Source of the DNA: JAEUIX01 sp964611125
GTDB taxonomy: Bacteria; Planctomycetota; Phycisphaerae; Phycisphaerales; UBA1924
Direction of reading: 5' to 3'
Assembly: GCA_964611125.1 (NCBI GenBank)
Contig: CAZSZO010000010.1
Coordinates: 32,399-96,398, forward strand
DNA: 64,000 bases
The notes beneath the pieces were generated by a model, which did no database searches, was not told where the DNA came from, and saw only the letters and a program-made list of their open reading frames with translations. Below, piece by piece: positions 9,019-16,270 of this stretch. Within the stretch, counting starts at the first letter, position 1. Every line of letters starts with the position of its first letter. The position numbers were made by a program, and so were the translations under genes.

Positions 9019-9780
9019 TCACGGTCCGCGGAGCTGGGCGATCGCCCCGTCGAAGGCCTCCAGGCAGCGCTCCAGCTCAAAGTACTGGTCGGGGGCCTGG
9101 TCCAGGCGGCTCTCCTTCCCCAGCAGCTCGAGCTGCTTGGCGCAGGCGAACGCGGCGGTGGCGAAGAACGTGCCCAGCGTGCCCGCGAGCTTGTGGGCGG
9201 ACTTCTCGAGCGCCGGCGCCTCGCGGCGGGTAATGGCCCGGCGGATCGACTCGAGATGGCCGGCGCGGTTCCTGGCGAAGACGGCCAGCAGATCGCCGAG
9301 CAGGTCCTTGTCGCCGCCCAGGTTGTCCATGAGGGCGGCGACGTCGAGGACCTGGGCGGGGGCCGGGCCGCCTGCGGGCCTGGCGGCCACCTTGCCTTCG
9401 AGGAGGCGATCGAGCAGATCGAAGAGTTCCTGCCGCTGGATGGGCTTGGAGATGTAGCTGTCCATGCCGGCGGCGATGCACTTTTCGCGGTCGCCGGCCA
9501 TGGCGTGGGCGGTCATGGCGACAATCGGCGTCGTGGCCGGGGCGATGGTCCGGCGGATCTCGGCGGTGGCCTGGTAGCCATCCATCTCGGGCATCTGGAC
9601 ATCCATGAAGATCACGTCGAAAGGCTCGCCCAGGGCCTTGGAGACGACCTCACGCCCGTCGGAGGCGAGCGTGACGACATAGCCGCGGCGCTCCAGGATG
9701 CGCTTGATGGCCTCCTGGTTCACCGGGTTGTCCTCGGCGACGAGGAGCCTGCCGGTGCGCTGTGCTGCGGGGTCGGGCAC
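9019..9780 (-). CDS. response regulator receiver plus Hpt phosphotransfer protein
   Basis: A 253-residue signalling protein. Residues ~10-128 are a CheY-like receiver with the acidic pocket (AEDN), phospho-acceptor Asp60 (IFMDVQMPEMDG), the conserved Thr/Ala region AMTAHAM and Lys112. Residues ~145-250 are a histidine phosphotransfer domain with His196 in KSAHKLAGTLG. There is no DNA-binding or kinase domain, so it should act as a phosphorelay intermediate. Translation starts at GTG 9780, supported by GGAGG five bases upstream. It follows the receiver-metallohydrolase gene with a 21-base gap and is probably co-transcribed with it. No histidine kinase is encoded nearby, so the partner must lie elsewhere. 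Confidence 0.93.
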   Translation of the reverse strand: MPDPAAQRTGRLLVAEDNPVNQEAIKRILERRGYVVTLASDGREVVSKALGEPFDVIFMDVQMPEMDGYQATAEIRRTIAPATTPIVAMTAHAMAGDREKCIAAGMDSYISKPIQRQELFDLLDRLLEGKVAARPAGGPAPAQVLDVAALMDNLGGDKDLLGDLLAVFARNRAGHLESIRRAITRREAPALEKSAHKLAGTLGTFFATAAFACAKQLELLGKESRLDQAPDQYFELERCLEAFDGAIAQLRGP

Positions 9781-9801
9781 GGGGGTCCTCCAGTCCTTTC
9801 C

Positions 9802-11136
9802 TTAGAGCAGTTCCATCATGCCGTCGTAGGCCATTTCGACGGGGATCGGCCAGCCGAGGCGCCGCAGCTCCTGCTTGATGAACGCCCCTTTCAGCAGCAG
9901 GCGATCATCATCGTGGACGTGGTCGTGGTGGGTGACGAGCCACCGCTTGGCGCCGACGAGCTTTGCGAACAGGCAGGCGTTGGTGAGGCTGGTGTGCCCC
10001 CAGCCGATCTTCTTGCTGTACTCGTCGTTGAAGTACTGGGCCTCGGCGATCAGGATATCGACCCCCTGGAAGAACTCGATCTGCTCGGTGTGCGGCTGGA
10101 GCACCGGGGAGCCGGGGCCAGCCGAGCGCGGGTCGCCCAGATAGCCCTGGAGAAACTCGTTGTCGGTGAGGTAACCGATGGTGACGCCGCCGGCCTCGAT
10201 CTTGAAGCAGAGCGTGGCCCCGGGGTGGTTGGCGAAACCCCAGTGCACCTTGATGGCGCCGAGGTTGAGGGGATTTTCCTTGAGGTGATGGAACCTCATG
10301 GTGGCGGCCATGTCGTTCATCTCGACGGGGAAGTAGTCGCGATCGAGCTGACCCTGGAAGATGCTGCGGAGGTCCTTGCGGAAACCGCTGCCGCCGTAGA
10401 TATCGAGCTGAAAGCCGGAGACGTAGGCGGGTGCGAAGAACGGGAAGCCCTGGATGTGGTCCCAGTGGGTGTGGCCGATGATGATGGGGATCGAACGTGG
10501 CCCCTGTTTGACGAGTTCGAGCCCGAGGTCGCGGATGCCCGTACCGGCGTCGAAGACCACGACCTGTTCGCCGACGCGGACCTCAAGGCAGGAGGTATTC
10601 CCGCCGTGGCGGACGGTGGCCCGACCAGGGACTGGGAGCGAGCCGCGGGTGCCCCAGAGGCGGAAGTAGCCGCGAGAGGTGTCGAGTTTGGGGAGGTAGA
10701 CCTCGCCGCCGGCGCCGGGCTCGACGTGGGCGGCGACGGGGCGTGCGGGGGTGGTGTTGGCGAAGAAGGCGCCGACGAGATCGAGGACCTGCTGGCGGCG
10801 GAAGGGCTTGGTGAGGAAGCCGAAGGCGCCGAGCTCCTCGGCCCGCTGGACGTCGGCGGGAAAGGTGCGGGCGGAGCACATGATGACGCCGACGTGGGCG
10901 GTGGTCGGGGCGGTCTTGAGGATGCGCAGGGCGTCGATGCCGTGGACCTTGGGCATCATGATGTCGAGGATGACCAAGGCGGGCTGCAGGTCGCGCACCA
11001 TGTCGAGGCACGCTTGGCCGTCCTCGGCGTGGCCGACGACGACATAGCCAGCCTCGCCCAGGATGCGGGTGAGCATCAGGGCGGTTTCGGGGGAGTCCTC
11101 GGCAATGACGATGCGCGGACCGGGATGGGCGACCAT
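9802..11136 (-). CDS. response regulator fused to metallo-beta-lactamase-fold hydrolase
   Basis: A 444-residue fusion. Residues 5-125 form a receiver domain (acidic AEDS, Asp58 in VILDIMMPK, Lys110). Residues ~155-444 are an MBL-fold hydrolase beginning with the WGTRGSLPVPG and HGGNTSCLEV blocks and carrying the metal site HTHWDH (222-227), FANHPGAT, a metal-bridging Asp in LTDNE and THHDH near the end. Similar stand-alone domains are annotated as phosphodiesterase or RNase Z-like hydrolases; the substrate here is unknown. Phosphorylation of the receiver would be expected to control the hydrolase. The ATG at 11136 has GGAGG seven bases upstream. The adjacent Hpt protein makes a compact two-gene relay output operon. 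Confidence 0.92.
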   Translation of the reverse strand: MVAHPGPRIVIAEDSPETALMLTRILGEAGYVVVGHAEDGQACLDMVRDLQPALVILDIMMPKVHGIDALRILKTAPTTAHVGVIMCSARTFPADVQRAEELGAFGFLTKPFRRQQVLDLVGAFFANTTPARPVAAHVEPGAGGEVYLPKLDTSRGYFRLWGTRGSLPVPGRATVRHGGNTSCLEVRVGEQVVVFDAGTGIRDLGLELVKQGPRSIPIIIGHTHWDHIQGFPFFAPAYVSGFQLDIYGGSGFRKDLRSIFQGQLDRDYFPVEMNDMAATMRFHHLKENPLNLGAIKVHWGFANHPGATLCFKIEAGGVTIGYLTDNEFLQGYLGDPRSAGPGSPVLQPHTEQIEFFQGVDILIAEAQYFNDEYSKKIGWGHTSLTNACLFAKLVGAKRWLVTHHDHVHDDDRLLLKGAFIKQELRRLGWPIPVEMAYDGMMELL

Positions 11137-11415
11137 GCTGTCAGCCTCCAAATGCAACCCCCTTACCCCGCCCACCCCCCGCCCCATCCCACCCCCCCAC
11201 TGGCCGCGTTGGGAAGTTCGTCGACCAGCCCATGGTACTGATTCAGACGGAGCCCGTACGGGCCGATTATTCCCGGGCCTTCCCGGGTCACCCAGACCCC
11301 CAATCGGCGCAGGCGTTCGGGTATGCTTAGGGCCGGGTTTGGGCGAGGCGCCGGGATGGCGCGGTCGGGTCGTCCGCATCAGACTCCGGGGACTCCACCC
11401 CACAGGATTCCAGAC

Positions 11416-12153
11416 ATGAGCACGGCGTCAAAGAAGGCCTCGCGGATCGCCCCCAAGACCGGACCGACCCCGCCGGCTCGCCCGGTGGCCGCGAAGCTGG
11501 CGAAGCCCGACGGTAAGCTGCCCAAGGCGGAAGCCAAGCCCGCGCGGGCGGATGACAAGGCCGCGCGGCTCGAAACGCAGAAAGAGGACTCCATGAAGAT
11601 CAACGTGAAGCGTTCCCCCGAGGCCGGCGAAGAGGCGTCTCCGGAGAATCTGGACAAGGTGCGGGACATTCTCTTCGGCTCGCAGGTGCGCGAGCAGCAG
11701 AAGCGCTTCCAGCGGATCGAAGACCGCCTGGCCAAGGACGTGGCCGACCTGCGCGACGAACTGCTCAAGCGGCTGAGCTCGCTTGAGAACTATGTCAAGG
11801 GCGAGGTGGACACGATCATGGACAAGCTCAAGGAGGAGCACACCGCCCGCACGACGGCGGTCCGCGAGATCAACGGTGAGATCTCCGACAACCACAAGGC
11901 GGCCGAGAAGCGGGCCGGGGAGCTCGACACGAAGATGACCGACGCGGTGCGCGAGCTGCGCAAGTCGGTGCTCGAGCAGTCCAAGTCGCTCCGCGACGAG
12001 ATCTCATCGGCCAACCAGGCGTCGACCGCGGCGGCGGAGAAGGGCATTTCCACGCTCCGCAACGACAAGACGGATCGCCTGGCGCTTGCCGACCTGCTGA
12101 CCGAGGTGGCGATGAAGCTCAAGGGCGAGATGAAGATGCCCAAGGGCTCGTGA
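11416..12153 (+). CDS. coiled-coil protein of the OmpA/GTPase operon
   Basis: A 245-residue, highly charged protein. The first ~60 residues are Ala/Lys/Pro-rich and probably disordered; residues ~85-225 form long amphipathic heptad patterns (for example RIEDRLAKDVADLRDELLKR), so a rod-like coiled coil is expected. No signal peptide or membrane segment is visible. An internal ATG at 11593 preceded by AGAGGA is an alternative start giving a 186-residue protein. It is the first gene of a three-gene rightward operon, followed 33 bases later by a membrane OmpA-like protein and then a small GTPase. A scaffolding or adaptor role between GTPase and membrane protein is an inference; the family is not recognised by name. 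Confidence 0.75.
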   Translation: MSTASKKASRIAPKTGPTPPARPVAAKLAKPDGKLPKAEAKPARADDKAARLETQKEDSMKINVKRSPEAGEEASPENLDKVRDILFGSQVREQQKRFQRIEDRLAKDVADLRDELLKRLSSLENYVKGEVDTIMDKLKEEHTARTTAVREINGEISDNHKAAEKRAGELDTKMTDAVRELRKSVLEQSKSLRDEISSANQASTAAAEKGISTLRNDKTDRLALADLLTEVAMKLKGEMKMPKGS

Positions 12154-12186
12154 GCGTCGGCCTGAACATCGATTGCCAGGAGCACC

Positions 12187-14115
12187 ATGCCCGAGGGCCC
12201 GACCAGCTCCACCAGCGCCTCCCCCACCGCCGCCCGAGCGAGCGCCCGCGCGCCCGACCCGGCGGCCGGGGCGTCCGCGCCGGCGCCGGCTGAGTCGGCC
12301 GGGGTGAGCGCCGAGCTGGAGGTCATCCGGGGGATCATCGTCGGCCCGGATCGCGAGCGGGTGAGCCGCGTGGAGCACCGGCTGGACAGCCCGACGCTGC
12401 GGGCCCGGGAGCTGAGCGAGGCCCTGCCGGAGGCGATCGCCATCCGCGCAGCGAAAGACCAGCAGCTGGCCCGGGCGCTGGGGCCCACGATCGAGGCCTC
12501 GCTGAAGCGGACGGTGGCCAAGAACCCGCAGCCGCTGGTCGATGCGATCTTCCCGATCATCGGCCCGGCGATCCGCAAGGCCATCGGCGAGTCGCTGCAG
12601 CGGATGCTGCAGGAGCTTTCGGGGGCCCTCGAGCAGCAGTTCTCGATCCGCTCGCTCCGCTGGCGGCTCGAGGCCTGGAAGACGGGCAAGAGCTTCGCGG
12701 AGGTGGTGCTGCTGCACACCCTTCAGTATCAGGTCGAGCAGGCCTTTCTGATCCACCGCGAGACCGGTCTGGTGCTGGCGCATCTGGCGATCGCGTCGGT
12801 GAACGCGGAGGACCCCAACAGCGTCGCGGCGATGCTGACGGCGCTGCGCGACTTCATGCGCGACTCCACCAAGACCTCGGAAGATCTCGAGGGCTTCAAG
12901 ACCGGCGGCGGCAGGCATGTGTGGGTGGAGGGGGGGCCCAGGGCGGTGCTGGCGCTGTGGATCACCGGGGCGCCCAATGAGTCGCTGCGGCCCCGAATGC
13001 AGGAGGCCCTTGAGAGCGTTCACCTCCAGTTCGCCCAGGAACTGGGCGAGTTCCAGGGCGACGCGGCGCCATTCGCCAACGCCGCGCCGATTCTGGAGCC
13101 GCTGCTGGGCGCGGTGCGGCAGCAGCAGGCGGAGCCGATGCCCAGGGTCTCGCCGGTGGTGTGGGTGATCCTGGCCGTGCTCGTAGGACTCGGGGCGTGG
13201 TGGGGCGTTTCGTGGTGGATCGCCGCGCGGGACTTCGATCGGGCGGTGGGCGCGCTGCGCAGCACGCCGGGCGTGTTCGTCACTGAGGTCGGCGGCGGGG
13301 GCGCGGGCGGCAAGCGGTTCATCGGCGGGCTGCGCGACCCCCTGGCCGATGACCCCATGAAGGTGCTCACCGACGCGGGGGTGCGGGCCCAGGATGTGGA
13401 ACTGCGGTTCAAGGCGTTCCAGTCGCTGGATGAGTCGTTTGTCAGTCTCCGGGTGCGCGCCGCGCTCAACCCTCCCGCTTCCGTTGAGCTGAGTCTCGCC
13501 GGGGGCAAGCTCACAGCCAAGGGGCGGGCCTCGCACCCCTGGATCGCCGGGGCTCGCCGCGCGGCGGCCCAGATCCCCGGGGTGACCAAGTTCGACGACT
13601 CGGAGCTGGTCGACCTCGATCTTGAGCAGCTTGAGATCCTGCGGGGCGAGGCCCAGGGGCTGAGCGTCCGCTTCATCTTCGCGTCCACCGAACTTGCCAA
13701 GGGCCAGGATGAGCCGCTCAACCGCCTCGCGGCGACCCTGCTGGACATGTACGAACTGGCGCGGCCGGCGGCGATCCAGATCAACGTGCAGGTCATCGGC
13801 AACACCGACGGCTCCGGGGTGGAGGAGCGCAACGTCCGGCTCAGCCGCGACCGGGCTGACCGGGTCGTGACGCTGCTCGTGGCCCGGGGCATCCCCGCGC
13901 AGGACCTGACGGCGGTGGGCGTGGGGTCGACGCTGCCGATGGCCCAGGAGACGACGGAGGCCGCCAAGGAGCGCAACCGCTACGCAGGGATCAAGGTGCT
14001 GCTGAGCGAGGCCCCGCTCCAGCTTCGCGGCGGGGCGCCGGGGCGGCCCGGCGGCGAACTGCGCCCCCCACTCCCGCCCGAGGGCGAGCGGTCCGAAGGG
14101 AGCGGCGTCCCATGA
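12187..14115 (+). CDS. single-pass inner-membrane protein with periplasmic BON-like and OmpA-like domains
   Basis: A 642-residue protein without N-terminal signal. Residues ~40-315 are a predicted cytoplasmic region (helical, no known domain), residues 321-345 are one transmembrane helix (VSPVVWVILAVLVGLGAWW), and the remainder is expected in the periplasm: a BON-like segment (~420-480) and an OmpA/MotB peptidoglycan-binding domain (~495-615) with VIGNTDGSG, NVRLSRDRAD and GVGSTLP motifs. The last ~30 residues are Pro/Gly-rich. The gene overlaps the GTPase start by four bases (ATGA), implying translational coupling. The topology would connect a cytoplasmic GTPase with the peptidoglycan layer. 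Confidence 0.85.
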   Translation: MPEGPTSSTSASPTAARASARAPDPAAGASAPAPAESAGVSAELEVIRGIIVGPDRERVSRVEHRLDSPTLRARELSEALPEAIAIRAAKDQQLARALGPTIEASLKRTVAKNPQPLVDAIFPIIGPAIRKAIGESLQRMLQELSGALEQQFSIRSLRWRLEAWKTGKSFAEVVLLHTLQYQVEQAFLIHRETGLVLAHLAIASVNAEDPNSVAAMLTALRDFMRDSTKTSEDLEGFKTGGGRHVWVEGGPRAVLALWITGAPNESLRPRMQEALESVHLQFAQELGEFQGDAAPFANAAPILEPLLGAVRQQQAEPMPRVSPVVWVILAVLVGLGAWWGVSWWIAARDFDRAVGALRSTPGVFVTEVGGGGAGGKRFIGGLRDPLADDPMKVLTDAGVRAQDVELRFKAFQSLDESFVSLRVRAALNPPASVELSLAGGKLTAKGRASHPWIAGARRAAAQIPGVTKFDDSELVDLDLEQLEILRGEAQGLSVRFIFASTELAKGQDEPLNRLAATLLDMYELARPAAIQINVQVIGNTDGSGVEERNVRLSRDRADRVVTLLVARGIPAQDLTAVGVGSTLPMAQETTEAAKERNRYAGIKVLLSEAPLQLRGGAPGRPGGELRPPLPPEGERSEGSGVP

Positions 14116-14624
14116 TCCAGAAGAAGATCTGCATGCTGGGCGCTTTCGCGGTGGGCAAAACAAGCCTGGTGGCGCGGTTCGTGCGCAGCCAGTTCAGCGA
14201 GAAGTACCAGACCACCGTGGGCGTCAAGATTGACCGTAAGGACCTCACCGTCGAGGGCACGGCCTGCACGCTGATGCTCTGGGACCTCGCCGGAGAGGAC
14301 GAGTTCAACAAGGTGCAGACGAGCTATCTGCGCGGGGCCTCCGGGGCGTTCTTCGTCGTCGACGGCACGCGCGGTGCGACGCTCGACAAGGCGCTGGAAT
14401 TGCGAGATCGGGCGACCGCCGCGGTCGGCGAGATCCCGCACCTGTTCATCATCAACAAGGCCGACCTGTCCGACCAGTGGGAAGTGACGCAGGCCCGGCT
14501 GGATGAGCTGACCGCCGGGGGCGCGGGTGTGACGCGGGGCAGCGCCAAGTCGGGCGAAGGGGTCGAGGAGTCGTTCGCGCTGCTCGCGAGCAGAATGCTG
14601 GGCGCGCACGGCGGGCAGGGCTGA
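14112..14624 (+). CDS. Rab-like small GTPase
   Basis: A 170-residue Ras-superfamily GTPase. Visible motifs: P-loop GAFAVGKT (10-17), switch I YQTTVGVKI with Thr35, G3 DLAGED (58-63) where Ala replaces the more usual Thr, and G4 NKAD (115-118). The C-terminal GSAKSGEGVEESF supplies the G5 SAK. There is no C-terminal prenylation cysteine, as expected for bacteria. The start codon overlaps the stop of the OmpA-like gene. Bacterial Rab/Roc/MglA-type GTPases commonly act in polarity, adhesion or motility; here the partner is most likely the cytoplasmic part of the upstream membrane protein. Confidence 0.92.
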   Translation: MIQKKICMLGAFAVGKTSLVARFVRSQFSEKYQTTVGVKIDRKDLTVEGTACTLMLWDLAGEDEFNKVQTSYLRGASGAFFVVDGTRGATLDKALELRDRATAAVGEIPHLFIINKADLSDQWEVTQARLDELTAGGAGVTRGSAKSGEGVEESFALLASRMLGAHGGQG

Positions 14625-14681
14625 TTCGGGCGAACGCGGGAAGCCGCGGAACGCAGCCGGTCCCAGCGGCTCATGGATTGT

Positions 14682-14725
14682 GGTCAGGCGAGGGTCAAGC
14701 GAGGATCAGGCAAGCATCAGGCGAG
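14682..14725. repeat. four 11-bp tandem repeats of the GGTCAGGCGAG type
   Basis: Four consecutive 11-base units (GGTCAGGCGAG, GGTCAAGCGAG, GATCAGGCAAG, CATCAGGCGAG) lie between the convergent GTPase and DUF1501 genes; the last unit covers the DUF1501 stop codon. The 11-base period is close to one helical turn. Function unknown; slippage or a protein-binding array are possibilities. Confidence 0.7.
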
Positions 14726-16270
14726 GAGCTTGTCGACGACCGTGCCGTGCACATCGGTGAGCCGGAAGTTCCGCCCCTGGAACCGGTAGGTGAGCTTGGT
14801 GTGGTCGAGGCCCAGCAGGTGCAGGATGGTTGCCTGCAGGTCGTGGACGTGGACGGCATCCTGGGTGACGAAATAGCCAAGTTCATCGGTGGCGCCGTAG
14901 GTGCAGCCGCGTCTAAGCCCGCCTCCCGCCATCCAGATCGTGAAGGCGTGCGGGTGATGATCGCGACCGAGGAAGGTGGAGCCGCCGCGCGCCTCATTCA
15001 TCGGCGTTCGACCGAACTCGCCGGCCCAGACCACGAGCGTGTCATCGAGGAGCCCGAGCCGCTTGAGGTCGGCCACCAGCGCGGCGGAGGCCTGGTCGGT
15101 CTCCTTGCAACGGGCGGGGAGGGAGTGGAGCAGGTCGTCAGAAGCGCCAGTGCCGTGGCTGTCCCACCCCCAGTGATAGAGCTGCACAAATCGCACTCCC
15201 CGCTGCAGCAACCGGCGGGCCAGCAGGCAGTTGTTGGCGAAGCTGATCTGACCGGGCTGGGTTCCGTACATGGCGTGAACCTCGGGCGGCTCGCCCGCGA
15301 TGTCCATGAGTTCGGGAACGCTCGCCTGCATGCGGTAGGCGAGCTCGTACTGGGCGATGCGGGTGGCGATTTCGGGGTCGCCCGTGCGGCCGAGGGCGAT
15401 GGTGTTGAGGTCCGCCAGGGCGTCGAGGGAATCGCGCCGCACTTCGGCGGAGACGCCGGGCGGGTTCGAGACGTGCAGCACCGGATCGCCTCGCGAACGG
15501 AATTGAGTGCCCTGGTGGACGGAGGGGAGGAAGCCGCTCGACCAGAGCGCGCTTCCGCCATCGGGCCCGCTGGGCCCGCTGGTGAGCACCACAAACCCGG
15601 GCAGATCGCGGTTCTCTGACCCCAGGCCATAACTGACCCACGAGCCCATGCTCGGCCGCCCGGCGAGTTGGGAACCGGTGTGCACAAAGAGCTGGGCCGG
15701 AGCATGGTTGAAGTGATCGGTCTTCATGGACCGGATGATGGTGAGCTCGTCGGCGATCTTGGCGAGGTTGGGGAGCAGCTCGCTGATCACCGCCCCGCTG
15801 GCGCCGTGCTGGGCGAACCGGTACGGGCTCTTGAGGCACTTGGGCTGCCCGCGGATGAACGCGAATCGCTCACCCTGGGTGAAGCTGTCGGGGCAGGGAA
15901 GGCCATCCAGTTCGATCAGCCGCGGTTTGGGGTCGAACAGGTCGAGCTGGGAGGGCGCCCCGGCCATGTGAAGGAAGACCACACGCTTGGCCCGCGGGGT
16001 GAAATGGGGCGGATTCGATGCGGTGGGCCCGGGGCCGAGCTGCGCTCGCCCGCCGACGAGGGCGACTGAATCCGCCGAGGCTGCTTCGCTGAGCAGCGAC
16101 GCCAGCGCGGCGACGCCGACGCCGCTCGCGCAGTGGCCGAAGAACTGACGGCGCGTGATCGCCAGCAACTCGGCGGCCGACCGTGCAGGTTGTGCGTGGC
16201 CTGGCGATGGGAACCGGGGATCGCTGCTGTCGCGGGCGGCGGGATCGGTCAAGGCAAGCTCCTCATTCAC
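14717..16270 (-). CDS. DUF1501 domain protein, Tat-exported sulfatase-fold protein
   Basis: A 517-residue protein with a twin-arginine signal (TRRQFFGHCASG, ~residues 40-51) and the DUF1501 hallmarks FLHMAGAPSQLDLFDPKP, VFVHTGSQ and GEFGRTPMN. DUF1501 proteins are abundant in planctomycetes, have an alkaline-phosphatase/sulfatase-like fold and almost always pair with a DUF1549/DUF1553 cytochrome protein, as here. The exact reaction is unknown. Its GTG start (16270) overlaps the stop codon of that partner gene (GTGA), a translational-coupling arrangement; a TTG slightly downstream with GAGGAG before it is an alternative start. Confidence 0.92.
   Translation of the reverse strand: MNEELALTDPAARDSSDPRFPSPGHAQPARSAAELLAITRRQFFGHCASGVGVAALASLLSEAASADSVALVGGRAQLGPGPTASNPPHFTPRAKRVVFLHMAGAPSQLDLFDPKPRLIELDGLPCPDSFTQGERFAFIRGQPKCLKSPYRFAQHGASGAVISELLPNLAKIADELTIIRSMKTDHFNHAPAQLFVHTGSQLAGRPSMGSWVSYGLGSENRDLPGFVVLTSGPSGPDGGSALWSSGFLPSVHQGTQFRSRGDPVLHVSNPPGVSAEVRRDSLDALADLNTIALGRTGDPEIATRIAQYELAYRMQASVPELMDIAGEPPEVHAMYGTQPGQISFANNCLLARRLLQRGVRFVQLYHWGWDSHGTGASDDLLHSLPARCKETDQASAALVADLKRLGLLDDTLVVWAGEFGRTPMNEARGGSTFLGRDHHPHAFTIWMAGGGLRRGCTYGATDELGYFVTQDAVHVHDLQATILHLLGLDHTKLTYRFQGRNFRLTDVHGTVVDKLLA

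Noticed and set aside
9004..11241. 745-codon frame on the + strand opposite the response regulators
   Set aside because: Shadow of two genes with intact catalytic and phosphorylation motifs; composition typical of a mirrored frame.
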